Assembly: GCA_965200945.1 (NCBI GenBank)
Contig: OZ241749.1
Span: 6,076,001 to 6,140,000 of the forward strand
DNA from: JADCRZ01 sp965200945
Lineage (GTDB): Bacteria; Bacteroidota; Bacteroidia; Chitinophagales; Chitinophagaceae
Direction: 5' to 3'
DNA: 64,000 nt
This document shows positions 17,484 through 26,588 of this stretch, in pieces. The notes under the pieces were generated by a model. The model did not search any database, was not told the origin of the DNA, and was given only the letters and a program-made list of their open reading frames with translations. The translations under genes and the position numbers were made by a program. The number at the start of each line of letters is the position of its first letter. The stretch's first letter is position 1.

Positions 17484-20400
17484 ATGTCTGTCTGCACTTT
17501 GACACAAAAAGACAATACCGGCAAGAACTTTACCGACTGTGATTTTTCGGGCCAGGATCTGTCGGGGTATATCTTCAAATCATGTACACTCACCGGCACC
17601 AATTTCACCGGATGCACTTTCGATACGGTTTCCGATTTTACCGGCGCCCTGTTTGGCAAGTCCGCTACAGGTAACCCGACGAAATTCACGGGCTGCGATC
17701 TCACCAACCCCAGGTTCAGCGCCCCCGCGCGGTTCGGCGGTCTGGCAACTGCGGCCGTGCCCACCGATCTTACCAAAGCAAAGATTCCCTGGGTTCTGCT
17801 GGGAAAAACACAGCAGTATGTGAACCTGACCGGCGTTGCCATTCCCGACATGCCGGCCGACCTCAGCATGAGCCAGCTCACCGGCGTGAAGTGGAACAAT
17901 TTCGACTTTACCGGCAAGTCGTTCGCCAATTCGCATTTCATGAACTGCGACCTCAGCGGCAGCATCCTGACGGGGGTTGACCTGGACTATGTGAGCTTCA
18001 TCCAGATCTGCAACCTGACCGGTGTGAAGATGAACAAATGCTCGCTGTACCATACCGTGTTCGATACCAGCACCCTTACCAATACCGATCTTTCGTACTC
18101 GACGAAGATCGCCGGCTGCTCGTTCCTCAACACGCTGCTGAAAGGCACCATCTTCGATGGCAACGACCTTACCACCAGCAAATTCGGGGTGCCGAACCAG
18201 ACCTCTACCGATTCCGACTACATCACATCCTACCAGTTCGCCACACTGACTACCGATTTCCTGATCACCAACCTCCAAAAAAAATGGCAATGTGCCGATT
18301 TCAGGAATGTGATCGTGCCCGGTTTCAATACCATCACGAACCAATTGTATAACCTGCAGGCCGGGTATTCGCTGTTCAACAACACCCTCTGTTTCGAGCA
18401 GGCAAAACTGAACGGAAGCGATTTCAGCTATGCCACCTTCAACGGCGTGAAGTTCAACAACGCTTCCATGAACAACATCAGCCTGATTGGGGCGCAGACC
18501 GCGCAGGGCAGCGTGCTGGGGCCGGCAGCCGCTGTTTTTACCGTGTCGCAGGGCAATACCGCACTGAAGGCTCCGTACGACTACGCCAGCTTTCTTGCGA
18601 GCCTGACCTCTTCCAATCTGAACAACATCATCAGCGTGTTCCTGAACTACACGTATTCGATCGGCAACATCAGCTGCACGGCCATGACGGATCCGGCCTC
18701 GCAAAACCCTGCCTGGAAGATCACCGATCAGAACTCGTTGCCCAACAGAACGTATATGGTCGTCAATGCACCGATTACCGGCAACGGACAGTCGCAGTTG
18801 CTGGTGTATGACGAGTCGCCTTCTTCGTTCAGTTATGCTACCATGGTGGGCAGCGCTTTGGAGGCCTGCAGCTTCACCAACGCCAAAATGGATCATGCCC
18901 AATTGTTCGGGGCGGTCATCACCTTCTCCGACTTGAGCAATGCAGATATGACCGGCGCCCAGATGGGCAAGAACACATCCATCTTTTCCGTTTCGCAGGC
19001 CGATACAACGATTGCGGCGCCCTATGATTTTGCCACCTTCCTTTCCGATCTGCAGATGCCCGACATCGGCAAGATCACCGACCTGTTTCAACACTATGGC
19101 TATGTGATGGGCAGTGTAAGCTGCGCGGCTGCTAATTCGGTGCCTGCCGGAGCCAAGGCAGCCTGGGAGGTGACAGACAGCCATATTCTGCCTGCCCGCA
19201 AGTTTCTGGTGGTGCAGAATCCGATTTCCCAGAGCACTCAATATGAGATGGATGTTTATTTTGAAGACGGCTCGCCCACCATTCTCGACGGCAGCTATAT
19301 GCCGGGGATCATTCTCACGCAGGCCAACCTCACCGGTTGTTCGGCGGTGGGATGCCATCTTTACAATGACCAGCGCACCTCATCACAGGCAACCCTGAAC
19401 CACACCACGCTGGTGGAGGTCAGGTTCGACAATTCCAACTTATTCCAGGCCGATTTTACCAGTGCCGTGGTCAGCGGCGCCAGCTTCATCAATGCCAACC
19501 TGATGGGGTCCACCTTCAAAGGCGTGGTGCTGGATGCGGCGCAGAGCGGGCATGTGGTGTCGTTCAACAATGCCAACCTGCAGGGCGTCGACTTTTCCGC
19601 CAGTACCATCAAAGGGGCGAATTTCCTGGGGGCCGCCATCTGTTTGCCGGCAAGCACGAACAACCCCGGGCAAACCAATGGGGTATGGCTGGCGGGTGTT
19701 CCGAAAACCGACGGCAACCTGGCCGCTTATATGGCGGAGCTCGACAATGCCTCCACCTTCAAGGCCATCCTGCAACCGCCACCCAGCACCATGGCGACCC
19801 AGTTCCTCCTTCCCGGAACGATCAAGGCGAATCTGCTGGGGGCGCTGAAAAATGCCGGCATCATCGTGGATGCCAGCTCGGTGGTATCGGTCGCCGATTA
19901 CGAAAGCACCTGGCAGATCACCGACGGAACAAAGATCTACCTGATCATTCCGGGGTACGATTCCGAGTTCACGGTGGCTTACAATGTCTATCTCTCGGGC
20001 AATGCTGCCGTACAGTGCAGCCTTCCTTATCCATACCCTTTTCAAACGGGTACCATCACCAGCACGCTGATCAGTGACATCCTGCAAGGCTCCACCGATA
20101 AAATCGACCTGAGCGCCACCGCAACGGTAAATACGTACCAGCGTCCCGCACTCTGGACGGTCCTCGACCCGGTGAATAATAAAACTTATTCCGTGTGGTG
20201 GGGCGTGGAGCTTCTTTTAAACAAGCTCAACAACGTAACCTATGTGCGCGCCGCATTTTCCGTTCTTAAACAGCTTTTTGCCAAATGGGGCGGCAACCTG
20301 CGCGACCAGTCGTTCGTGACCAAAAGCACCGACACCACAGCCAACACCACCACCTGGATGGTCGATATCGGCAAGGAGGACGCCTATTACCTCAATACCG

Positions 20401-20801
20401 GATACGTACAGTTCAAAGTGGTCGGAAACTCGGCTACGGCACCTACCCAGCTGGACGTGTACGGCTATACCATCCGCATGTCGGGACTGGGCAACAACCA
20501 GCAGGAGGTGATACAGGATTTCGACTGCGATGTGACCAAGATCACGGCCGATGTGATGGATGACCAGACCCTGATGCCCAACAATGCAACGAAGATCCTG
20601 AACGTGAACAGCGGAAAGCCGTTCAGCCAGTGGATGCAGATCACCAACGGTGTACCACAACCGCCTGTGTGCGTACCTACCGGCATCTCTTACTGCCAGC
20701 GGCCCACCAAGATGGAAGACACGATCGAGGCCCTCAGTCATTTCGAATTACTCACCACCATAAAAACACCCACCAATGCCAGGCTTGTTAGCAGCTACTG
20801 A
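17484..20801 (+). CDS. 1105-residue pentapeptide-repeat protein with inserted W-x-[IVL]-T-D modules
   Basis: There is no signal peptide. Blocks of pentapeptide-type repeats (A/C-D/N-L/F-S/T-x, for example NFTDCDFSGQDLSGYIF, LNGSDFSYATFNGVKFNNAS, NANLQGVDFSASTIKGANF) at about residues 1-60, 105-235, 300-335, 450-490 and 600-715 should form right-handed beta-helix coils. Two clear 95-residue repeats (352-445 and 502-595) interrupt them, each running from F-[TS]-VSQ-x-[NTD]-T through APYD[YF]A[ST]FL to WKITD or WEVTD. More divergent copies of the same module lie at about 781-838, 862-905 and 925-993. The C-terminal 110 residues have neither motif. The last 26 nt overlap the next gene. Function is unknown; the architecture suggests a long rod carrying side modules. 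Confidence 0.85.
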   Translation: MSVCTLTQKDNTGKNFTDCDFSGQDLSGYIFKSCTLTGTNFTGCTFDTVSDFTGALFGKSATGNPTKFTGCDLTNPRFSAPARFGGLATAAVPTDLTKAKIPWVLLGKTQQYVNLTGVAIPDMPADLSMSQLTGVKWNNFDFTGKSFANSHFMNCDLSGSILTGVDLDYVSFIQICNLTGVKMNKCSLYHTVFDTSTLTNTDLSYSTKIAGCSFLNTLLKGTIFDGNDLTTSKFGVPNQTSTDSDYITSYQFATLTTDFLITNLQKKWQCADFRNVIVPGFNTITNQLYNLQAGYSLFNNTLCFEQAKLNGSDFSYATFNGVKFNNASMNNISLIGAQTAQGSVLGPAAAVFTVSQGNTALKAPYDYASFLASLTSSNLNNIISVFLNYTYSIGNISCTAMTDPASQNPAWKITDQNSLPNRTYMVVNAPITGNGQSQLLVYDESPSSFSYATMVGSALEACSFTNAKMDHAQLFGAVITFSDLSNADMTGAQMGKNTSIFSVSQADTTIAAPYDFATFLSDLQMPDIGKITDLFQHYGYVMGSVSCAAANSVPAGAKAAWEVTDSHILPARKFLVVQNPISQSTQYEMDVYFEDGSPTILDGSYMPGIILTQANLTGCSAVGCHLYNDQRTSSQATLNHTTLVEVRFDNSNLFQADFTSAVVSGASFINANLMGSTFKGVVLDAAQSGHVVSFNNANLQGVDFSASTIKGANFLGAAICLPASTNNPGQTNGVWLAGVPKTDGNLAAYMAELDNASTFKAILQPPPSTMATQFLLPGTIKANLLGALKNAGIIVDASSVVSVADYESTWQITDGTKIYLIIPGYDSEFTVAYNVYLSGNAAVQCSLPYPYPFQTGTITSTLISDILQGSTDKIDLSATATVNTYQRPALWTVLDPVNNKTYSVWWGVELLLNKLNNVTYVRAAFSVLKQLFAKWGGNLRDQSFVTKSTDTTANTTTWMVDIGKEDAYYLNTGYVQFKVVGNSATAPTQLDVYGYTIRMSGLGNNQQEVIQDFDCDVTKITADVMDDQTLMPNNATKILNVNSGKPFSQWMQITNGVPQPPVCVPTGISYCQRPTKMEDTIEALSHFELLTTIKTPTNARLVSSY
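18537..18818 (+). repeat. W-x-[IVL]-T-D module, copy A (protein residues 352-445)
   Basis: This 94-codon unit begins FTVSQGNTALKAPYDYASFL and ends near LLVYDE, with the signature WKITD at residues 411-415. Copy B starts 450 nt later and aligns along its whole length. The divergence in DNA shows it is not a recent duplication. Confidence 0.75.
18987..19268 (+). repeat. W-x-[IVL]-T-D module, copy B (protein residues 502-595)
   Basis: This unit begins FSVSQADTTIAAPYDFATFL and ends near MDVYFED, with WEVTD at residues 561-565. It matches copy A position by position, including the FxxYxYxxGxxSC segment before the Trp. Confidence 0.75.
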
Positions 20802-21963
20802 TACGACAACCTATGCCCTTACGCAGGCAGATATGGACTCCTTCTCTGCGCTCCTGCGTGCCCAGTGCAACATCGGACCGGCACAATCTGCGGTCGGACA
20901 AACACAGCTCTGGAATTTTTTCGGCGCGGTGCAGGAACTCATATACGACCATTACCGGCTTGGCAGCAGTGCAAAGCTGAAAGGCTGGATGGAAACCCTG
21001 TTTTCGAAGGTTACCGGTACCAATACCAATTACAGCATCGGAGGCAAGAACATCACCGGGGCCGGCATGTTCGTTCTGTACATGTACTACCAGTTCAGCC
21101 AGAACGCCGTGACCGCCGACGGATTCCCCACATACGATACCGGGCACAATGGGTACCCTGCCGGACATGGATCTTACGCCACCTGGTTTCCTACGGTATC
21201 AGAAGGCTTCCCCAACGCAACGCCCTGGAACTGGTTCGGTCCCCTGGGCACCGAACTGTTCCAGGCCCCCACTACCAATACCGCCTTTTACAATGCCATG
21301 GCGTCAGATGCAACGCTGATGAACCATGACCTTTCGCAAAAAATGACCAGTACCGAAACTGTTTGCCTCCTGGGACCGGGTACGGAACACACGATGCCGC
21401 AGGTGCTGCAGTATACGCAGTCGCGGTTCGACCCGGCCAACTGGACCAACAGCAGCACCTTCGTGCAGGCCTTTGCCAGTTCGTCTCTCTGGTCTGACCA
21501 GAAGATGACCCTGCAGACCATCATCCAGGCCGCCGAGCTGGACGGTGACTCCTATATCTTCCTGTTGTACCTGCTGGCGGCGCTTGCCAGTTCAAGTACC
21601 ACGGATCAGACAACGGTATCCAGTGTGTTGAGCACGTCCACGCAATCGATCGAGTACCCCAATGATATCTTCGCGAACCAGCTTGTCTATTTTGTGATGA
21701 TCCAGCTGGCCGATCCGCTGGGTACATACGGCTACACGAACCCGCAGCTCAAAACGTTCCTGAACACCCTGATCAGTTCGATCGTAGCGAACAATGCCAC
21801 CACCCTGATCATCACCAACGCGCTCAAAAGAAGCTTGAAGATCGGCAGCAGCGATGCTTCCTACCCCATGCAGGACCCGTACAATCCAAACCTCGGATTC
21901 GATACCCGGCAATCTGATACGCTGGCCGCGCTCGACACCGCAAGACTATCAATGAGCATCTGA
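20776..21963 (+). CDS. 395-residue cluster protein, tandem copy 1; unrecognised
   Basis: No signal peptide is present. Composition is rich in Thr, Ser, Asn, Trp and Tyr. The ATG at 20776 is fixed by its match to the next gene (MPGLLAATDTTTYALTQADM against MPTLLTETDTVTYALTQADM), so it overlaps the end of the pentapeptide gene by 26 nt in another frame. Shared blocks with copy 2 cover almost the full length, including LWNFFGAVQELIYDHYR, RFDPANWTNSSTF, DGDSYIFLLYLLAA, EYPNDIF and a final DPYNPNLGFDTRQSDTLAALD. No named family is recognised. It may be a structural partner of the larger cluster proteins, but this is inference from position only. Confidence 0.8.
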   Translation: MPGLLAATDTTTYALTQADMDSFSALLRAQCNIGPAQSAVGQTQLWNFFGAVQELIYDHYRLGSSAKLKGWMETLFSKVTGTNTNYSIGGKNITGAGMFVLYMYYQFSQNAVTADGFPTYDTGHNGYPAGHGSYATWFPTVSEGFPNATPWNWFGPLGTELFQAPTTNTAFYNAMASDATLMNHDLSQKMTSTETVCLLGPGTEHTMPQVLQYTQSRFDPANWTNSSTFVQAFASSSLWSDQKMTLQTIIQAAELDGDSYIFLLYLLAALASSSTTDQTTVSSVLSTSTQSIEYPNDIFANQLVYFVMIQLADPLGTYGYTNPQLKTFLNTLISSIVANNATTLIITNALKRSLKIGSSDASYPMQDPYNPNLGFDTRQSDTLAALDTARLSMSI

Positions 21964-22040
21964 AACAGGAATGCACCCGGCACCCGGAAAGCAACAAAAA
22001 CAAAACAACCACATCACCAAACAGCAAAAAACAGTTCCCA

Positions 22041-23228
22041 ATGCCAACTTTACTGACAGAAACAGACACAGTTACCTATGCCCTTACGCAGGCAGACATG
22101 GACACTTTCGGCGCGCTGCTGCGCGCACAAACCAATATAGGGCCGGCACAATCTTCCGCCGGGCTTACCCAGCTCTGGAATTTTTATGGCGCCGTGCAGG
22201 AACTCATCTACGACCATTACCGGATTGGCAACAGTGCCAAACTGAAGGGCTGGATGGAAAGTGTTTTTTCCGTGCTGAACAGCACCAATACCAACTACAG
22301 CATCAGCGGAAAGAATATCACCGCCACCGGCATGTTCACCCTGTACATGTACTATCAATTTAACCAGGGCGGCCTTGACAACGACGGCTACCCGACCGAT
22401 TCCTGTGGTATGAACGGGTATCCCGGCGGGTACGGCTCCAGCGCAACCTGGCTGTATGGCTCCAACCCGGGGCTCGGGGGTGCAAGCCCATGGAACTGGT
22501 TTGGTCCGGGAGGCACCGCTTTGTTCCAGGCGCCACACACCAACCTCGACTTTTACAATGCCATGTCAGCAGCGGCCGATCTTATGAACCTTGACCTGTC
22601 TTCAAGGAAAGCCAGTACGGAAACCGTATACCTGATGACCCCCGGTCCCACGCATACGATGGCCCAGGTGCAGGATTATACGCAGAAACGCTTCGACCCG
22701 GCCAACTGGACCAACAGCAGCACCTTCCTGCAGGCGTTCGCGGATTCATCTCTCTGGAGCGATCAGAAGACGACCCTGCAGACCATCATCAAAGCGGATG
22801 AGCTCGACGGCGATTCGTATATCTTCCTGTTATACCTGCTCGCGGCGATGAGCAGTTCAAGCACCGCCGACCAGACAACGGTATCCGGCATCCTCAACAC
22901 ATCCACGCAGTCCATCGAGTATCCGAACGATACCTTCTCGAACCAGCTGGTATACTTTGCGATGATCCAGCTGGTAGATCCGCTGGGAACCTATGCTTAC
23001 TCCTCGGCACAGCTCAAAACCTTCCTCAACAGTCTGGCCAGCTATATAACGGTAAGCAATGCCACCGCACAGATCCTGCTTAAATCACTGCAGAACCATC
23101 TGAAGATCCTCGGCAGCGATTCGTCTTACCCGATGCAGGATCCGTATTCGCCTTACAACGGCTTCGATACCCGCCAGACAGACACCCTGGCCGCGCTCGA
23201 CACAGCAAGAGCTACCATGAGCGTGTAG
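22041..23228 (+). CDS. 395-residue cluster protein, tandem copy 2; unrecognised
   Basis: This has the same length as the preceding gene and is highly similar to it along the whole protein, with long stretches also conserved in DNA (for example CTATGCCCTTACGCAGGCAG just after the start of each). The clearest difference is a Gly/Asn-rich segment at about residues 125-165 (CGMNGYPGGYGSSATWLYG). It therefore arose by tandem duplication that is moderately recent. A 77-bp gap separates the copies. A strong terminator follows, so this is the last gene of the cluster. Confidence 0.8.
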   Translation: MPTLLTETDTVTYALTQADMDTFGALLRAQTNIGPAQSSAGLTQLWNFYGAVQELIYDHYRIGNSAKLKGWMESVFSVLNSTNTNYSISGKNITATGMFTLYMYYQFNQGGLDNDGYPTDSCGMNGYPGGYGSSATWLYGSNPGLGGASPWNWFGPGGTALFQAPHTNLDFYNAMSAAADLMNLDLSSRKASTETVYLMTPGPTHTMAQVQDYTQKRFDPANWTNSSTFLQAFADSSLWSDQKTTLQTIIKADELDGDSYIFLLYLLAAMSSSSTADQTTVSGILNTSTQSIEYPNDTFSNQLVYFAMIQLVDPLGTYAYSSAQLKTFLNSLASYITVSNATAQILLKSLQNHLKILGSDSSYPMQDPYSPYNGFDTRQTDTLAALDTARATMSV

Positions 23229-23236
23229 GCATGCCT

Positions 23237-23305
23237 CTCCGGATAGCAAACCGCCGCCGGCATCCGTTCAGGAAGCCAGGCGGCGGTTTGCTATCCGGAG
23301 CTTTT
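23237..23305 (+). terminator. Strong terminator of the large cluster
   Basis: A perfect 22-bp stem (arms 23237-23258 and 23279-23300, starting CTCCGGATAGCAAACC) with a 20-nt loop is followed by CTTTTC. It starts 8 bp after the stop of the last cluster gene. Confidence 0.8.
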
Positions 23306-23444
23306 CGAACCGCTTCAATAAAACTATTTTATCTGCTGTAATCTGAAACGTGGTGATCCTGGTTAGCCGGTCAACCGGAAATGGATTGCAAGCGGGGTTG
23401 GGGCGTCATCTCACCACCCAAATTCCTACATTTATGTAAGATCA

Positions 23445-26400
23445 CTAGAACGCCCTGCGCTTGTCGTCAACGCCACTGAGTAAACGCTGATATTCTTTTT
23501 TGTCTGTGATGGCTTTGTACTGCTTCTTCACTTCTTCCAGTTGTGTGTTCAGCTTGTTGAATACGATCTGGTGCTGATCCGAAGGCGCGAAGTCGGCACC
23601 GCCTGCCTGGGTTTCCTTTGAGATGGCGAGAAACCGCTCGAGCAGCTGGATAGGATTGCGGAAAGCATCCTGGCGGGCGCCCGTCTGGTAAATATCATGC
23701 ACTTTGCCTTCCGTTTCCCACAGCTCTTCTTCCAGCCGGGTGGCCAGCGCCTTGTCTTGCTGGCTGGCAGTTGATTTGGCAATAGACAATGCATGTGCGC
23801 GTTGCTTTTCCATGTCGCCGATCATCTTCATGCAGTTGTTGATAGACTTGTACAACCCGAGACCAAATTCATATTGCTTTTTCAGGTCTTCCATCGATGC
23901 GGTCGTATGCGGATCTTTCACCACCGTAACGGGCTGCTCATACGTTTTATCACCGATGATGAGCTTCACCGTATATTTTCCCGGCAGCACCAGCGGCGCG
24001 ATCATACCCGGACCGATGTCAAGGTCGTAGATGGTCATGTTGCGCTGCCCTACAGCATCCAGTTTCACCCAGTCCATACCCCGCGGTTTTGTCATCAGTG
24101 CCGGCAGCACATAGCGGTCGTAGCGCAGGTCCCACCATACCCGGTTCACGCCGGGGCGGTTCTGGGCGCGCAGTTCCTGCAGCACTTCGCCCTTGCTGTC
24201 GACCACCACCAGCTTCACCGAATCCTTGCTCTTTTCCTTCAGGTAATAATTGATGCTGGCCCCGTATATTGGGCTTTGTCCGCTCGACAGGCTCCGCTCT
24301 CCGTGCGTACCGGCGGGTGGTTGAAAGCGGTATGCCTTGCGCAGTGTAAACAGGTGGGCATCGGCCCGCTGCACCGAATCGGTGAACTCGCGGATCGCTG
24401 TAAGATCATCCAGGATGTAGAACCCCCGGCCATATGTAGCGAGCACCAGGTCTTTGAAATTTTCCTGCACGGCGATGCCGTAGATGGGCGCCGGCGGCAG
24501 GTTGTTCTTGAGGTGGATCCAGCGGCCGCCGTCATCGGGGGAGAAATAAAGCGCATTGTCGGTGCCTGCATACAACAGGCCTTTCACGGCCGGGTCGAGC
24601 TTAACCTGATGGATAAACGATGAATTGGACGCCGGAATGCCGTTGCTGATCAGCTTCCAGGTTTCACCGTAATCGGTGGTTTTGTAGATATAGGGTTTGA
24701 AATCGGCCAGCTGCTGGAAGTTCACCGAAATATATGCCGTGCCCACATCAAAGGGCGAGGGGTCGATCCAGGTGATGGTGCCCCAGGCCGGCATGCCACT
24801 GATGTTTTTGGTTACGTTCTTCCAGGTCTTGCCGCCGTCACGGGTCAGGTTCACCTGCCCGTCGTTGCTGCCCGTCCAGATGATGCCTTCTTTGAGCGGC
24901 GATTCGGCCATGGCATACAGGGTGCAGCCGTCGAACGTAAAGAGGTTGTCGTTGTTGATGCCGCCGGAGTTCTGCTGGTGGGTTTTGTCGTTGGTGGTAA
25001 GGTCGGGACTGATCACCTGCCAGCTCTGGCCGCCGTTGGTGGTCTGGTGCACGTACTGGCTGCCGATCAGCACTTTGTTGTGGTTGTGTTTCGAGATCAC
25101 CATAGGGAAATTCCAGTGCCAGCGGTATTTCATGTTGGCCGGCGCCCAGCCGTAGCCAGCTTCCGGCCACGCTCGCACGTCGCGGGCATGGCCCGTTTTG
25201 ATATCGTAGCGGTCGATGCCGCCATCGTAGCAGCCCGACCACACGATGGAATTGTCGACCGGGTCGGGTTGGGCAAAGCCGCTTTCGCACCCGCCCACGT
25301 TGGTCCACATGCCGATGCTGATGCCACGGCCCAGGCTGTTGCTCGGACCGCGATAGGATGACCCATCCTGCCGGTTGCCGTACACATAGTAAGGCACCTG
25401 GTTGTCGACCGCCACATGGTACATCTGGGCGATGGGCAGGTTGATGTTGTTCCAGCTGTCTCCGCCGTTGAAGGTCATGTTCAGGCAGCCGTCGTGCGCC
25501 ACCATCATCCGCTTGCCGTTTTTGGGATCGATCCACATGTCGTGGCAGTCGCCGCCTCCGCGGTAGTCGCCCTTGTCGTTCACGAATGTTTTGCCGCCGT
25601 CGTGGGTCACCATAATGGTCACGCAGATGGAGTAAAGGGTATTGGGATCATCCGTAGCCACACGCAGGCGCGTATAGTAAGACGCCCGCTGGGCCATCGA
25701 GTTGTTCTGCGCCATCAGTTTCCAGCTGTCGCCGCCGTCTTCCGAGCGGTAAAGAGCCGGTGCAGAATCCTGCACCAGGGCGTATACTATGTTGGGATTC
25801 GAGTAGGCGATGTCTACCGAGGTTTTACCTACGGGGTGGGAGGGACCGCTGCGCAGGCCGTTCCGGAGTGGTTCCCATGTTTTGCCGCCGTCTTTTGTGC
25901 GGTAGATGCCGCTTCCCGCACCGCCGCTGTTGAGGTTCCAGGTTTTGATGTCGACCTGCCAGCCGGCGGCGTACAGGATGTCGGGGTTCTGGGGGTTCAT
26001 GGCAAGGTCGGAGCAGCCGGTGTTCTCGTTGATGAACAGCACGCGTTGCCAGGTCTTGCCGCCGTCAACGGTTTTGTAGATGCCTCTTTCCTGCTGGGGC
26101 CCATTGGCATGGCCCAGTGCCGCCACGTATACGATGTCGGGGTTGGTCGGATGTACAATGACCCGGCTGATGCGGACGGTGGATTGCAATCCCATGTTCT
26201 TCCAGGTCTTGCCGGCGTCGGTCGATTTGTAGATGCCGTTGCCGTTGGCATGGGCGGGGCGAATCAGGAAGGTTTCACCGGTGCCGGCCCATACCTGATT
26301 GGTATCGGTGGGGGCTATGGCCAGCGCCCCGATAGAGGAATTGTCCTGATCGTCGAAGATGGAACGCCAGGTGATGCCGCCATCCTCTGTCTTAAAGAGG

Positions 26401-26588
26401 CCGCCGGAAGCTGCGCCCACATACGATACCATGGGGTTGCCGGCTACACCCGCAACGGCGATCGTGCGGTTGCCATCGGGGCCGATATACCGGAAAGGCA
26501 GCCGCGCAAATACGCTGCTGTCGAACGATTGTGCACACAGCGAAGCCGACAGTGCGGCGGCACAGACCAGGAGCAGGAGTTTATACAT
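23445..26588 (-). CDS. Secreted BNR/VPS10-like repeat protein (sialidase-type propeller)
   Basis: From the ATG at 26588 (MYKLLLLVCAAALSASLCAQ) the protein is 1047 residues with a clean Sec signal. The first 700 or so residues consist of BNR-type Asp-box repeats (GGLFKTEDGGITWRS, GIYKSTDAGKTW, GIYKTVDGGKTW, GIYRTKDGGKTW, LYRSEDGGDSW, VNLTRDGGKTW), which form one or more beta-propellers. A region with a Gln/Lys-rich helical part follows to the end (about 900-1047). The family is widespread in Bacteroidota and is annotated as glycosyl hydrolase-like or WD40/YVTN/BNR-like, but enzymatic activity is not shown for most members. The frame is open upstream to 26645; the shorter start gives the better signal peptide. 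Confidence 0.9.
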   Translation of the reverse strand: MYKLLLLVCAAALSASLCAQSFDSSVFARLPFRYIGPDGNRTIAVAGVAGNPMVSYVGAASGGLFKTEDGGITWRSIFDDQDNSSIGALAIAPTDTNQVWAGTGETFLIRPAHANGNGIYKSTDAGKTWKNMGLQSTVRISRVIVHPTNPDIVYVAALGHANGPQQERGIYKTVDGGKTWQRVLFINENTGCSDLAMNPQNPDILYAAGWQVDIKTWNLNSGGAGSGIYRTKDGGKTWEPLRNGLRSGPSHPVGKTSVDIAYSNPNIVYALVQDSAPALYRSEDGGDSWKLMAQNNSMAQRASYYTRLRVATDDPNTLYSICVTIMVTHDGGKTFVNDKGDYRGGGDCHDMWIDPKNGKRMMVAHDGCLNMTFNGGDSWNNINLPIAQMYHVAVDNQVPYYVYGNRQDGSSYRGPSNSLGRGISIGMWTNVGGCESGFAQPDPVDNSIVWSGCYDGGIDRYDIKTGHARDVRAWPEAGYGWAPANMKYRWHWNFPMVISKHNHNKVLIGSQYVHQTTNGGQSWQVISPDLTTNDKTHQQNSGGINNDNLFTFDGCTLYAMAESPLKEGIIWTGSNDGQVNLTRDGGKTWKNVTKNISGMPAWGTITWIDPSPFDVGTAYISVNFQQLADFKPYIYKTTDYGETWKLISNGIPASNSSFIHQVKLDPAVKGLLYAGTDNALYFSPDDGGRWIHLKNNLPPAPIYGIAVQENFKDLVLATYGRGFYILDDLTAIREFTDSVQRADAHLFTLRKAYRFQPPAGTHGERSLSSGQSPIYGASINYYLKEKSKDSVKLVVVDSKGEVLQELRAQNRPGVNRVWWDLRYDRYVLPALMTKPRGMDWVKLDAVGQRNMTIYDLDIGPGMIAPLVLPGKYTVKLIIGDKTYEQPVTVVKDPHTTASMEDLKKQYEFGLGLYKSINNCMKMIGDMEKQRAHALSIAKSTASQQDKALATRLEEELWETEGKVHDIYQTGARQDAFRNPIQLLERFLAISKETQAGGADFAPSDQHQIVFNKLNTQLEEVKKQYKAITDKKEYQRLLSGVDDKRRAF

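Noticed and set aside
17580..19358. 592-codon open frame on the minus strand
   Set aside because: It is the reverse complement of the pentapeptide gene. Its regular look comes from the periodic repeats on the other strand, not from a real protein.
17484..20801. CRISPR-like or tandem DNA repeats in the pentapeptide gene
   Set aside because: The periodicity is at the protein level with varied codons. There are no identical DNA repeats with spacers.
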